Positions 1 through 10,844 of a stretch of 64,000 bases of DNA are shown piece after piece (positions within the stretch are counted from its first letter, which is position 1; the number at the start of each line of letters is the position of its first letter). The notes under the pieces are model-generated. The model made no database searches, was not told where the DNA came from, and saw only the letters and a list, made by a program, of their open reading frames with translations. This stretch comes from Orobanche coerulescens (Eukaryota; Streptophyta; Magnoliopsida; Lamiales; Orobanchaceae), in contig CM065803.1 in NCBI GenBank assembly GCA_033398695.1, positions 49,715,501 through 49,779,500 of the forward strand, read 5' to 3'. A program made the position numbers and the translations under genes.

Positions 1-131
1 CTGGGTGTCCTGTTCGGGAGCACCTTGCTCTTCAGAGATGACAGGAAGGACTGATTTCTCCTGTTTTTGTTCTTGAGCAGCTTTCTCTTGCGGGGGAGGG
101 GACTATTGTCAGTCAGAAGTCCCCTGACCCT
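1..131 (-). pseudogene. Distal part of copia ORF3, cut by an hAT insertion
   Basis: The minus frame read from about 106 down to 1 is a Gln/Glu/Lys-rich, low-complexity stretch (for example KAAQEQKQEKS) open to the window edge. It continues the charged, Pro-rich tail of the ORF at 8656-8980. Between 131 and about 106 there is an in-frame TGA or TAG and one apparent frameshift, depending on the frame followed. The gene continues left of the window, so its true length is unknown. Confidence 0.5.
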
Positions 132-386
132 GTTGGGCTAGGGTCGGGGGAATTCAAACCTAGGACTGACGGTTCAGGCCCGTCGGTCCTTAGAGGCCCG
201 TCGGTTCGCATCAGCCCGGCGGGCTGGGCCGGGAGCGACGGGCCTAACGGGAAAAATAGAAAAAAAATAACAACAGTTACTGGACTACTGCCATGCCAAT
301 GGCTATATCAGAAAAGAGCCGTTGGCAGCCTTCTTCCACCCCCCCAAACCTTCCCAATAATCCCCCATTTCCCCTACCATTCCCAC

Positions 387-394
387 TATAAATA
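387..394 (+). promoter_or_regulatory. TATA box of hAT transposase
   Basis: TATAAATA lies about 95 bp upstream of the ATG at 490. A CT-rich leader with repeated CTCTCTA follows it, typical of plant 5' UTRs. Confidence 0.55.
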
Positions 395-489
395 CTACAT
401 CTTCCTAACTCAAAATTCACCAATAATCACACTCTCTAATTCTCTCTCAAATTTCACTCTCTACTCTCTCTACACTCTCTACTCTCTCC

Positions 490-2836
490 ATGTCTACCTC
501 AAAGAACAACAACAACAACAACAAGGGCAAGGCCAAGGCCATTGAACTAGGCCAACGAAGTGGAGGAGGAAATGTTCAAACTCAAAGGCCTAGAAGGGCC
601 GATTTGGCGGAGGAAATTTCTAGACAAGTCGCCGAACGAATTCAAGCCGAAAAAGATGCCCGATTTGAAGAGATGGTTCGTACGATGGAGAGCACGGGAT
701 ACGAATTTCATGGCTCAACAAATGATGATGAAGAGGACGAAGAGCACGAAGAAGACGAACAAAATCAACCTCCTCCTCCTCCAACAAGTAAGTCTAAGCC
801 TCTCAAGTCCGAAATCTTCGTTAAACATTTTAAAAGAGAATTGACTCCTATCAACGAAGGAGAACCTCCTCTTTCCGATGGTCGAAGGAGATTCATTGCT
901 TATTGCAACTATTACACAAAGCACTACAAATGGATCGAGAAGGGAGGCTATGGAACACTACAAAGGCACATGGAGGGGTTTCATCCGTTCGAGTACGGAA
1001 TATCTACTTCTCAAACGCAAATTCGAGGTACTAGTTCAACTTCGGCGACGGGTATGTCTTCTTCCGCTTTATTTAAATTTGATAAAAATCGATATGAAGA
1101 TGCTTGTGCTAGATATTGTGCCATGGAAAAACAACCTTTTAATTATGCGGATAGAATAACGTATGAAGCTTCTTATAAAGATGGTTTAGGGCCCAATGTT
1201 AACAGTAGCTAGAACTTAAATGCTTAAGAGAATTAGGAGACAATGCTTTGACAAAAAACAAGATTTGATGAAATATTTAGTTCGTTTGTCTCAAAAAGTT
1301 TCTATTTGTGCCGATGTTTGGACCGATACTTATAATAAAAATAGTTACATGGGAATTACTTGTCATTGTATTGATGCAAAATGGATTATGCAAAAACGTT
1401 TGATTGCCTTTAGGGAGTTTGAAGAGCCTCACACGGCTCAAAATATTGCTTTAATTATTATTACGGTTTTGAATGAGTATTGTTTGGTGAACAAGGTATT
1501 TTCCGTTGGTTTTGATAATGCATCGGCGAACACCACTAGTATTCCGGAACTTATTGAAGCATGTTCACCATCATTTGAAGGAAAATATTTTTATTCTAGA
1601 CGCATTTGTCATATTTTAAATTTATGTGTTCAAGATGCGCTTAGTATTTTTCAAGATTCCATTGTTCCTATTAAAAATGCCGTTAAATATTTGCACAAAT
1701 AAAAAACTTTGGGGAAAAAATGGCAAAAATATTGTCGTGCAAAGGGTATTGTTTATACTTGTTTCAAATTAGATGTATCTCATCGTTGGCACTCTACTTA
1801 TGAGATGATTAATAGTACACTAGAGTATAAGAGTTATTTATGCTATTTTTTTAGAAAAGAGTTCTCAAGCATGCAATTAGTTCTTAATGAGAGTTATTGG
1901 GATTCATGTATGGATTTATATCGTTTGTTAAAGTTTTTTCATAATGTTACTAAACAATTATCGGGTGTTTATTATTGTACTTCCGTTAAAGTATTGGAAC
2001 ATTGCATGTATATTGCCTTGTCTTTTAAGAGTTGTTTTAGTAGGCCAAACATGCAAGGTGTGATTCATTTTATGGTTCAAAAATAGCTCAAGTACTTTAG
2101 GGAGATTCCTATGATTTTTTTGCTTCCTAAGTGTTTAGATCCTAAATGGAAGTATGATGGTGTTTGTCAAATGCTTGGTATTTATTATGATGCTTTTGCT
2201 CAAATGGACTTGAGTGATGTTGTAATTAATGGTGAAGGGGTCTTCTTTTATCTTCCTTCTGTGGCACAAATCAAGATAGATCTAGATAGAGGTTTGAGAT
2301 CTCTTTTTCAAGAATATAGATTAAAACATGGTAGTGATTTTCCTTCTTCTACAATGCCTTCTTCTATGATGCCTTCATGTGATTTTCCTTTTGAGATGAA
2401 TGAAAGTGATCCTTTAGTTCAACAATTGCATGGAATGATGCAAAATAGAAGAAATGAACTTCCAATGGGGCAATGTAATATTGAATTAGATATGTTCTTG
2501 CAAACTCGTTTTGTATTTGGTGTTGAAGATAGTGGTCCGTCGATCGATGTGTTGAAGTGGTGGTCGAAGAGAGAGGAGTACCCAATACTCTCCATCATTG
2601 CAAAGGAGTTATATGCCGTCCCGGCATCCACCGTTTCCGTCGAACAAGCCTTTACCATCGGAGGACTTATGCTAGATCAAAGAAGATCAAGGATGAAGCC
2701 GGCGAACATTGAAGCTATCATGTTGCTCGATGATTGGTGTAGGGCCGACCTTAGAGCTCAAGAACAGGAATGGGACGATGCAAATGAGAGCGAAGATGAA
2801 GCCTTCACCGAGACGGATCGATCGGATGTGGAGTAG
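490..2836 (+). pseudogene. hAT transposase, frameshifted, with two in-frame stops
   Basis: The first block (490-1212, 240 aa) starts with Asn/Lys-rich sequence, has an acidic stretch (aa 78-92) and ends with a BED-type zinc finger region. The finger's second Cys appears replaced: CNYY where C-x2-C is expected, before GTLQRHMEGFHP. The frame shifts near 1205-1225. Blocks 1220-1702, 1709-2086 and 2111-2836 share one frame, separated by TAA (1700-1702) and TAG (2084-2086). The middle carries RNase H-like core motifs (ADVWTD, FDNASANT, RICHILNL). The C-terminus is the hATC dimerisation domain (LKWWSKREEYPILS through AIMLLDDWCR). It would have moved the element by cut-and-paste in the nucleus; this copy cannot make the full protein. 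Confidence 0.9.
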
Positions 2837-3132
2837 AGAGCTCAAGTCCTTTATTATTATTATTTTTTCATTTCAAGAATTCAAGTGTAAAACTCCTAAA
2901 ATTGTGCTTAACTTATTTGTTGTAATTTTCCTCATTCTTAATGCAAAATTATTGTGTCCTTCTCCTTATTCATTTTTCAACAATTTAATGAGTTTTTAGA
3001 TATTTAAAAAAAAAATCAAAACAAAATCAAAACATTAAGAATTATCATTTTCTATTCATAAAAGTAATAAATATACAAGAATAAAATAAAAATAATAAAA
3101 GTTAAAAAAATGCAAAATTGGGCAGCCCCTGT

Positions 3133-4412
3133 TGTTAGGCGTATTTTTATGCGTTTTTATATCATTATTTTATATCCATCTTGAGCCTGAATCAGTATAA
3201 ATGAGCTTTTAATGCATTATTTTTATATGTTTTGCAGAAAATCGGAGTCCGGTAGCCAAAACGATGAAAAACGGGCGAAAATAAAGCTTTTATTATTACA
3301 GACACACCAAGCCGAACCATGCAGACAGTAAGACAATCAATAACGCAAGACATTGATCTTGCAAGGCCACAGACACATTAAGCCGCGGCACACAAAGCGC
3401 AAAAAGAAGCCACTGCTTCTGACAAAAGTATGCTGACCGCGGATGTAATAAACTGTTGGGCCGAAATGCTTGGGCTTTTGTTTGTGTTGGGCCAAGAGGA
3501 GCTTTAGGTGAAAGAGGGATTTTACTTCGTGGGAAGAAGAAAACCACTGGAAGGAATTGGTAAAGAGAGAATATAAAAAGGCTGCGGATCAGAACAGATT
3601 AAGGGGGATTGGAGGAGGTGAGAGCAGAGTTGTTTTTCGGCGGAGGAAATAAAAGAAGACACGGAGTAGATTTCTGGGGGACACAAGACCACGGATTCCT
3701 ACGGTTTTTCTGCATCTTAGTTTTTAGATTTATTCGAGTAGGATTTTGATCAGAACAATTTACGACAGCGGTTTGATTATTTATTATTATTTCGATTTAC
3801 TCGTTATTCTATCAATTGGTTCTTCATCGTTTCTTAATGCTTTTAATTGTTTCACCAACAGCTAATTTGTTTTGAATGTCTTTATGGATTCTAGATGAAA
3901 TTTAGGCATAGTTCTTGTTAGATTTAATCATAATTTTCGTGAGATAGGGATATACTCATGCGAATTGTGAAGCCTGTTTGTGTGGGAATTCTTGAACTGT
4001 TTTAGCTATTAATTATCTGATTCGAATAGGGATATATCGAGTTAGTAATTCGTAGTATTTTCTATCGACCTTGGGAAAGGCTTTAGAATAATTTAGGAAT
4101 TCCTGGCTTACAATCAATTGAATAACAGTGAATTGAATTGAATAAATATCATTCCCGATTGTTTGAGGTGAAAATCAATATCCTACCCCTTATTAGTATT
4201 ATTATTATTATTAGTAGTAGTAGTACTATTATTTACTTTCTGCAATTAATTTAGATATAAACTCTATTTAATTGTTCTTCAAATAAAATTGTGAGTTGAC
4301 TAAATTTTGGTACTTAGTGAAATCAGTCCTCGAGGGAACGATACTTTACTTATCACTTTATTACTTGTTGACACTGCACTTCATGCATATTGTGAGGTAT
4401 TTTCCCACAACA
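3133..4412 (+). repeat. 5' LTR of tRNA-Asp-primed element
   Basis: It is 1280 bp, TG...CA, and matches 7202-8463 along its length. A promoter-like GAATATAAAAAGG is at about 3569-3581. An imperfect (ATT/AGT)n microsatellite lies near the end (4191-4232). Confidence 0.9.
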
Positions 4413-4418
4413 TGTTTT

Positions 4419-4436
4419 TGGCGCCGTTGCCGGGGA
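4419..4436 (+). promoter_or_regulatory. Primer binding site, tRNA-Asp
   Basis: TGGCGCCGTTGCCGGGGA is complementary to the 3' end of plant tRNA-Asp (known for Athila/Tat-type elements). It lies 6 nt after the LTR end. Confidence 0.85.
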
Positions 4437-4618
4437 CTGATTTTTCGCTAATATCAATACCAAGCGACTCTAATTTTAATTTGAAGTTTTTTTTTCTTTG
4501 TTTAGTCTCCTTATTTTTTTTTCTTTTCTTCATTATGTTTTCCTATGAGTATCGTGACCTTGGCATTTCATAAATTTCGATGCTCTTAATAATTTGCCAA
4601 ACAGTCAAATTTCTCCCT

Positions 4619-5190
4619 AAAAGAAAAGACCATGCTTGAAATTTATGTAGACGTTCTTAAAAATCCCGATAGTACCCTTTTTGAGCTACAATGCGCACAT
4701 CGTGGTCTTGAGAATCACTACGGTTATTTTCCACCATTTATTTAGTAGTGAAGTTGAGGGGAGGTTGAGAAGAATGACATGTTGAGTTTTAGGGTCATCA
4801 CTTTCCCCCAAAAAGAAAAGACCATGCTTGAAATTTATGTAGACGTTCTTAAAAATCCCGATAGTACCTTTTTGAGCTATCATGTGCACATCGTGGTCTT
4901 GAGAATCACTACGGTTATTTTCCACTCATTTATTTAGTAGTGAAGTTGAGGGGAGGTTGAGAAGAATGACATGTTGAGTTTTAGGGTCGATCCACCTTCC
5001 CCCAAAAGAAAAGACCATGCTTGAAATTTATGTAGACGTTCTTAAAAATCCTGATAGTACCCTTTTTGAGCTACAATGCGCACATCGTGGTCTTGAGAAT
5101 CACTACGGTTATTTTCCACTCATTTATTTAGTAGTGAAGTTGAGGGAGGTTGAGAAGAATGACATGTTGAGTTGTAGGGTCGATCCCCCA
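4619..5190 (+). repeat. Three tandem copies of a ~192-bp internal segment
   Basis: The unit starting AAAAGAAAAGACCATGCTTG recurs with its ATG at 4632, 4824 and 5017 (periods 192 and 193). The third copy opens the only sizeable internal ORF. The first two copies are closed by indels and stops. Confidence 0.9.
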
Positions 5191-5646
5191 GCACCCAATG
5201 ATTTCATAAAGTGTGATGAGCCTAGAGAAGAAGTTATCATTGATGATGTTTCCAAAGAAATTCCATTAAATTGTCATCAAACTTCGACTAATAAGGTGAA
5301 TACTTTTGTGCCAAAAATTTTATTAACGGTGCCACGCATAATTTTTCCTAAATCCATGATGGGAGAGATTGACCCCATTACTCATGATTTTGTTGAGGCT
5401 GATTCTTCGAGTTCTAATGAGGTTATGCATGATAATTCTTTATTATTTGCCCATTCGAACTCTGCTTATTTTTTCGTGCCTTATGATTATTACATTCTTC
5501 CATCATTTTTTGGTTGTCCGCATAATTATTCTTATTCATTATTTTTGGCAACCGGGCATGAGCCAAAGCCTCCCCTATGGAATAAGAGGCTTATAGATTG
5601 CAAGAAGGGGGCATTTGGAAATCTCCCAAGAAAGAAGCCACGTTAA
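5017..5646 (+). CDS. Unrecognised 209-aa ORF of the non-autonomous element
   Basis: The ORF starts in the third copy of the 192-bp repeat (MLEIYVDVLKNPD) and ends KKPR. I recognise no enzyme domain: no CCHC knuckle, no DTG/DSG, no RT box. The middle is Ser/Asn/Tyr-rich and the last 25 residues are basic. By position it could be a decayed gag-like remnant or the tail of a larger lost ORF. A conserved non-coding hairpin follows 43 bp downstream. Whether it is translated is unknown; the duplicated start may be chance. Confidence 0.4.
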   Translation: MLEIYVDVLKNPDSTLFELQCAHRGLENHYGYFPLIYLVVKLREVEKNDMLSCRVDPPAPNDFIKCDEPREEVIIDDVSKEIPLNCHQTSTNKVNTFVPKILLTVPRIIFPKSMMGEIDPITHDFVEADSSSSNEVMHDNSLLFAHSNSAYFFVPYDYYILPSFFGCPHNYSYSLFLATGHEPKPPLWNKRLIDCKKGAFGNLPRKKPR

Positions 5647-5689
5647 ATTTTTTCGCCACGTCGTGCTCAAGACGTAAAATAGAGCGCTG

Positions 5690-5707
5690 GATGGGAGGCA
5701 ACCCATC
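5690..5707 (+). other. Hairpin GATGGG-AGGCAA-CCCATC
   Basis: A perfect 6-bp stem with a 6-nt loop follows GAGCGCTG. From memory, a similar 'GGGAGGCAACCC' motif sits downstream of coding regions in many plant Tat/Athila-type elements. It supports the class assignment and is probably an RNA signal. Confidence 0.55.
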
Positions 5708-7201
5708 ATTTTTACTTGCTTTCTAGTTAGTTGTTTTTATTTGATTTTTCGTTTTTAATTTTTCCTTTTGTTTGTTATTTTGTTCGGATTCGTGTATTCT
5801 TGTTGGCCCTTATTTCTCTGATATTTCTTTTTAACCCCTATGAGTTATTATTCTTCATATTCTAGTCTTTCTTGATTTAATGTCTATTGTTATCTCATGG
5901 CTAGAGAATAAGTTTGGGGGTCCCTCGTGATGTTGGGCGTTATTTGAAGTATGGATTGACCGACGTTTCCACTCAGACATGTGCGGGTGTTCAAGAAGAC
6001 ATTTGGAATAAGTTTCACTTTTCCGTATCTCTTTTATTTTCACATGAATTTTATTATTGATAATGTTATGTGTAGTGGACTTTATTTTGCATGCTATTGA
6101 TGTTTTTTGCAAGCTTGAATTTTTCGTGAATTTTTCGTGCTTCCATGTGTAAAACTGATGTTATGATACTGATTTCTCTTTGAAGAAACAGTTGACTTTT
6201 GGTCAAGTTGTAGTCAACGATTTCTGTTTCTGTTGAGTATTCATTTAGGTCCGAAATTTTATCGTTTTTGTAGAAATTTTAGCGGATAAGAGAGGAGACA
6301 TATGTGTTTTCAAATCACCGTTTATACGTTTGGTTAAACTTTTCGCGTAGCTAGTCGTCCAGTACTACGAGTCTCGTTGGCATTTGGATTGAGTTTAGAG
6401 TCGGACAGTTTTTCCCAAGAAAAAGTCGAGATATTAATTGTTCTATGATGGGAAGTTTAGTAACCGGGGGTATTCACGTGACCCGTTGTTTACTCTCGCG
6501 TAAAACGACGACCCTGAATAGATTAATAATTTAGAAATATCGCATTACCGATGATGGGAAGCCTAGTAACTGGGGGTATTCACGTGACCCGTTGTCTACT
6601 TTCGCGTAAAACGGCAACCTTGACATGCGGGAATTGCTATTCGAGTTTTTTCTCCGCTGTAGAGGGGGACTTAGTAACTAGAAGCATCTATGTGCCCCAT
6701 GAGTGTCTTTTACGTCAAACGGTTCCCCGATACATGAGAATGGAAATCCACCCTAGGATCATCCCGATGAAATATCCCGAGAGCCGAAACCTAGTGGTTA
6801 ACTCGAATCATATTATTGATCACACATAGGGAAATGATGTCCGAGGAGTAAGTTTAATAATGAAACTCTTGAATTTTGCTTCTAGACTGTGGGATTGGGC
6901 GAATTGGCTTGTTTAATCTAACCCTTCATATTGACGGTCGGTTAAATTCACGCTTGTTAATCTTTGAGCTTGATTTTCTCCATGAACGATTGATTAGGAC
7001 TGAAATTGGTTACTTAGTGGAATCAGTGTCCGGGACGTGACTCACTATTACGATACTTGTATTATTCTTTGAGATTTCCAGGGTAGTATTGATTAAGTTG
7101 AGCACTACGGATTTGCATGATTATTCACGATACATTTTGTTTAAAATTATAATTTTTTTTTTCTTTTTGCTTGAGGACAAGCAAAGGCTCAAGCAGGTAT
7201 T
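5708..7201 (+). other. Non-coding 3' internal part of the non-autonomous element
   Basis: No credible gene. It contains AATAAGTTTGGGGGT (about 5907-5921), a purine-rich tract seen in Tat-like elements; the ~105-bp repeats; and TTGAGGACAAGCAAAG just before the 3' LTR (about 7171-7186), the usual place of the polypurine tract, here degenerate. Confidence 0.6.
6447..6728 (+). repeat. ~105-bp direct repeats
   Basis: GATGGGAAG...TTAGTAAC..GGGGGTATTCACGTGACCCGTTG starts at 6447 and again at 6552. A third, diverged copy starts near 6657. The core CACGTGACCC is shared by the first two. Confidence 0.75.
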
Positions 7202-8463
7202 TGTTAGGCGTATTTTTATGCGTTTTTATATCATTATTTTATATCCATCTTGAGCGAATCAAGATAAATGAGCTTTTAATGCATTATTTTTATATGTTTT
7301 AAAAATCGAGTCCGTAGCCAAAACGATTTAAAAACGGCGAAAATAAGAAGTGGTCATGAGTACCAGACACAGTCAACCGCGCAGACACGACAATCGGCGA
7401 ATAATAACGCAGACATTGATCGTGCTGGCCAAGACACATTAAGTGAGCCGCGGCACACAAAGCGCAAAAAGAAGCCACTGCTTCTGACAAAAGTATGCTG
7501 ACCGCGGATGTAATAAACTGTTGGGCCGAAATGCTTGGGCTTTTGTTTGTGTTGGGCCAAGAGGAGCTTTAGGTGAAAGAGGGATTTTACTTCGTGGGAA
7601 GAAGAAAACCACTGGAAGGAATTGGTAAAGAGAGAATATAAAAAGGCTGCGGATGAGAACAGATTAAGGGGGATTGGAGGAGGTGAGAGCAGAGTTGTTT
7701 TTCGGCGGAGGAAATAAAAGAAGACACGGAGTAGATTTCTGGGGGACACAAGACCACGGATTCCTACGGTTTTTCTGCATCTTAGTTTTTAGATTTATTT
7801 GAGTAGGATTTTGATCAGAATGCAATTTACTTACGGTTTGATTATTTATTATTATTTCGATTTACTCGTTATTCTATCAATTGGGTTCTTCATCGCTCTT
7901 AATGCTTTTTAATTGTCTCCACAATGCTTAATTTGTTTTGAATGCCTTTATGGATTCTAGATGAAATTTAGGCATAGTTCTTGTTAGACGAATCATAATT
8001 TTCGTGAGATAGGGATATACTCATGCGAATTGAAGCCTGTTTGTGGGAATTCTTGAACTGCTTTAGCTATTAATTATCCGATTCGAATAGGGATATATCG
8101 AGTTAGTAATTCGTAGTATTTTCTATCGACCTTGGGAAAGCGCTTTAATAATTTAGGAATTCCCGCTTACAATCAATTGAATAACAGTGAATTGAATTGA
8201 ATAAATATCATTCCCGATTGTTTGAGGTGAAAATCAATATCCTACCCCTTATTAGTATTATTATTATTAGTAGTAGTACTATTATTTACTTTCGCAATTA
8301 GTTTAGATATAAACTCTATTTAATTGTTCTTCAAATAAAATTGTGAGTTGACTAAATTTTGGTACTTAGTGAAATCGGTCCTCGAGGAACGATACTTTAC
8401 TTATCACTTTATTACTTGTTGACACCGTGCACTGCGGATATTGTGAGGGATTTTCCCACAACA
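7202..8463 (+). repeat. 3' LTR of tRNA-Asp-primed element
   Basis: It is 1262 bp and colinear with 3133-4412, with scattered small indels. The CTGT flank at 8464-8467 matches the left flank. Sequence 8468-8648 is the rest of the interrupted hAT end. Confidence 0.9.
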
Positions 8464-8655
8464 CTGTTGTCATGGCCGCGGCTACCCCATCTAAACCGCC
8501 TGCTTTTAGCTCGGCCCGACCGAGGGGCTTCTAGCCCTAAGACGGTGGTCGGGCTCGTCTCCGGTCCGGGCTCGCTCCTGTGGTTTTGGGACCGAGGACC
8601 GCCGGTTCGAGGCCCGAAACTGGCGGTTTGGGCCCGGCAGCGCGTCTAGTTGGGC

Positions 8656-9280
8656 CCTGTGGGGTTGGTTCAGCTATAGGAACAGAAGGAACATCTACAG
8701 TGACCGGTGTAGTCACTGTAGCCTCGGCCTTAGAAGACTTCTCGGTCTTCTTCTTCTTTTTCTCGACAGCATTTAGCGAACGACTGTCAGAAACACTTCT
8801 CTTCCTTTTCTTTTCCTCGCTTGATATCCTCAGAGTGACGTCCCTCGGGTCACTTGAGATGGGCATGCTTTGGGGGTGGGGCCTTTTGGCAAGCATGGGA
8901 TATTTGTTGAACATAGTAGGTTTCATCCCACCAATAAACTTTTTTGTGCCAATCTTCTTGGCATCCGCAGACTGTTTCACTCCGCAATGTGTGAAGATGT
9001 CAGGATGAGGCCAAAGGATCTCTTGGCAGATTCAGGCTTAGCGGCCTCTTCCTGAATTCTTTTCAGCAAAATTTGACACCAATTCACCGTCTCTCCTGAC
9101 ATGATGGCCACCATCATTCTGAAGCGTAGGTTGGTGCACATTTCAAAGGCTACTCTCTGGTTCTCAACCACTCGGCAACAGAAGTCGTGCAGATAGACAT
9201 ACGGTAGTGTGAAGTTTTTCTTGTGGAATGAGGGATACACATTCTTAGCCCTCTCATCGCCATTGAACAGTTGCCAGTAG
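8656..9280 (-). pseudogene. Copia ORF3, central segment
   Basis: Minus-strand coding begins right after the non-autonomous hAT (frame YWQLFNGDER at its start) and runs through HKKNFTLPYVYLHDF and NWCQILLKRIQEEAAKPES. It shifts frame once near 8985 and continues as CGVKQSADAKKIGTKKFIGG into a Lys/Glu- and Pro-rich tail (KKRKRSVSDSRS, KKKKTEKSSKAEA) until the hAT at 8648. The layout (globular domain, then charged low-complexity tail) resembles the extra ORF of some plant retroelements. I also see a loose likeness to the family annotated as 'putative plant transposon protein', from memory only. Function unknown. Confidence 0.55.
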
Positions 9281-9288
9281 GCTGTCAG

Positions 9289-9932
9289 TAGGGTTATCAA
9301 AAAAATCCAAAAAATCCGATATCCATCCGAAATATCTGTATTCGTATCCGGAAAAAGCGGATATTATCTGTATCCGAAAAAAAGCGGATACAAATAATAT
9401 CTGTATCCGAAGATTCCGGATACGGATATGGATATAGGCGCATCCGTATCCGAAAATATCCTAATCCAAAATTAATTATATAATATATATTTTAATATAA
9501 TTTTAATATATAATTACAAAATATAAGCATGCTACTCCCCATAATACTTTGTCACATGTCTTCATTCTTTATTTCTCAACATTAAAATATAAGCATGCGG
9601 TATAAGTTATCTTTACTTATTAGTTATTTCTCTTTCTAACACAACAATCAGGTCAGCTAGCCCAAGTGGTATTGGCATTAGGATTTTGGTAAGGAGAAGA
9701 AGCTCCACCAGGGTTCAAATCCCTCCTTATGCATTAAATTTTTGAAGATTAAAAAAAAAGTGGCGGATACGGATAATATCCATATTCGGATAGCATCCGC
9801 CGGATATTATCCGTATCCGGTCCGTCCGGATATTTCCAAATCCGGATACGAATTCGGTTACTTTTACTAAATACTGGATCCGGATACGGATATGGCCATA
9901 TCCAGCTCCGTAATATCCGTTTGACAGCCCTA
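9289..9932. mobile_element. Non-autonomous hAT element (644 bp) with perfect 8-bp target duplication
   Basis: The ends TAGGGTTATCA and TGACAGCCCTA are inverted repeats (9 of 11). GCTGTCAG flanks both sides (9281-9288, 9933-9940). Both subterminal zones are packed with CGGATAC/GTATCCG and GGATAT/ATATCC units in both orientations (9325-9450 and 9760-9915), the kind of sites hAT transposases bind. It encodes nothing. An AT-rich core contains a SINE-like tRNA-derived segment. It inserted into copia ORF3, whose reading frame resumes on the other side. Confidence 0.92.
9651..9760 (+). repeat. tRNA-derived SINE-like segment inside the hAT
   Basis: A pol III-like box A (TAGCCCAAGTGG, 9658-9669) and box B (GGTTCAAATCC, about 9712-9722) are spaced as in tRNA genes, with a poly-A run at 9752-9760. 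No complete cloverleaf or anticodon arm is convincing, so this is a SINE head or fragment rather than a tRNA gene. Confidence 0.5.
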
Positions 9933-9940
9933 GCTGTCAG

Positions 9941-10338
9941 TAGGCCTTCCGATCCGAAGATCTCCAACTCTTCCATTTTCAAGCCATCAGACGGTAGCTT
10001 GTATAGCTTCTCCAACAGTTCTCTGTTCACAGAGATCTCAATCCCTTGAACCGTTGCAGAGATTCAGAAATTTCACCTCCTCTCCTCTGAGATGAGTACT
10101 TGAACAAAGCGTCTAAATAAAATTCCTCCACGATTTGCTCGTCGTATAGATCAGCATGGTGACTAGCAAGGTGGTACAACCCTTGTTGTTTCACCCTAGA
10201 AACGACAACCTCCATCCCAACATTGTCTTCTTCTTCAAGGCCGATTCTTTCCATTACAACAGACCTGGCGAAGATACGCCCATCAATTATTGTTTCATTA
10301 TTCTTCATCGAAAGGGAAGTTGTCTGAGAAGTCAACAT
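9941..10338 (-). pseudogene. Copia ORF3, N-terminal segment
   Basis: The likely start is the ATG at 10336-10338 (MLTSQTTS); the frame extends upstream but a 3' splice-site-like CTTTTTCAACTGCAG ends one base before this ATG. The sequence continues through IFARSVVMERIGL and IVEEFYLDALFKYSS, shifts frame near 10045 and goes on as GIEISVNRELLEKLYKLPSDG up to the hAT at 9932. The pattern 'EFY..., V.G..I.(I/V)S...., LY.LP' loosely resembles plant transposon-associated proteins (from memory). It lies downstream of pol and could have been expressed from a spliced RNA. Function unknown. Confidence 0.5.
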
Positions 10339-10844
10339 TCTGCAGTTGAAAAAGGTGTGAAGTAACAAAGAATCGCACGGAAAAATGCAGAAAATTGTAG
10401 AAAATATGTAAACCGTCTGCTTAAGACTCGTTTAATGTGCTGAAATCATAAAGAGCCTAAGGGAACAAAATACAGTCCTTTATTAGGGTGCAGGGAAGAT
10501 TAGAGTTATACAGTGAACGGTCAGATTTAAGGGATGGGAACCGTCTTTTAAAAGGACGTACATGATGAATTCAGAGTAACTTGTACATCTGATCTATCTA
10601 TTTTTGAAATGATGATCGGTCCTACTTCTGACAGTTCGTCTTCTCTTATTGCACGAAACGGCGGCTTGAAATTATTGAATCGCGGTATTTGAGGCAATAA
10701 AGTCCATGTGTCTTTAAAAGCATTAAAGGATAAGACGTTTGAATTTTAAACAGGACACTTGGATTTAAAACGTTTTCTGTACAAATAGGATAATATTATA
10801 ATATTAATTGACATCCTACAGTGTATGTACTGTATCGGCGAAAA
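10339..10844. other. Non-coding spacer between purine tracts and ORF3
   Basis: No gene visible. On the minus strand it ends with a good polypyrimidine-CAG acceptor before ORF3. Confidence 0.5.

Larger units (their letters stand above)
3133..8463 (+). mobile_element. Non-autonomous LTR retrotransposon (Tat/Athila-like layout, tRNA-Asp primer site)
   Basis: Two LTRs (3133-4412 and 7202-8463) start TGTTAGGCG and end CCCACAACA. CTGT directly precedes the 5' LTR (3129-3132) and follows the 3' LTR (8464-8467), consistent with a 4-5 bp target duplication. The internal 2.8 kb begins with a primer site complementary to plant tRNA-Asp, as used by the Athila/Tat lineages. I see no protease, RT, RNase H or integrase, so it must depend on enzymes from another element. 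The internal region has one ORF (5017-5646), a 192-bp triplication, a small hairpin and further repeats. It lies in the 3' end of the hAT. The LTR copies differ by many small indels, so it is not very recent, or the sequence contains errors. Confidence 0.85.
139..8648 (+). mobile_element. hAT transposon (Ac/RICESLEEPER type), interrupted by an LTR retrotransposon
   Basis: It carries a broken hAT transposase (490-2836). The ends are GC-rich with repeated CGGGC/GGCCCG-type subterminal motifs (about 160-250 and 8500-8640). I place the ends at TAG (139) and CTA (8648) because GTTGGGC occurs just outside both (132-138 and 8649-8655), which is 7 of the expected 8 bp of an hAT target duplication. 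The terminal inverted repeats are weak and the exact ends could be off by several bases. Without the nested LTR element (3133-8463) it is about 3.2 kb, a normal size. It interrupts copia ORF3. Positions 2837-3132 are AT-rich 3' non-coding sequence of this element. Confidence 0.75.

Noticed and set aside
3296..3547. Short ORFs inside the LTRs of the tRNA-Asp element (also 7299-7749)
   Set aside because: The two LTR copies disrupt them differently by indels; no domain is seen.
9651..9730. A true tRNA gene
   Set aside because: Box A and box B are present, but no convincing acceptor or anticodon stems; the poly-A run suggests a SINE-derived segment.
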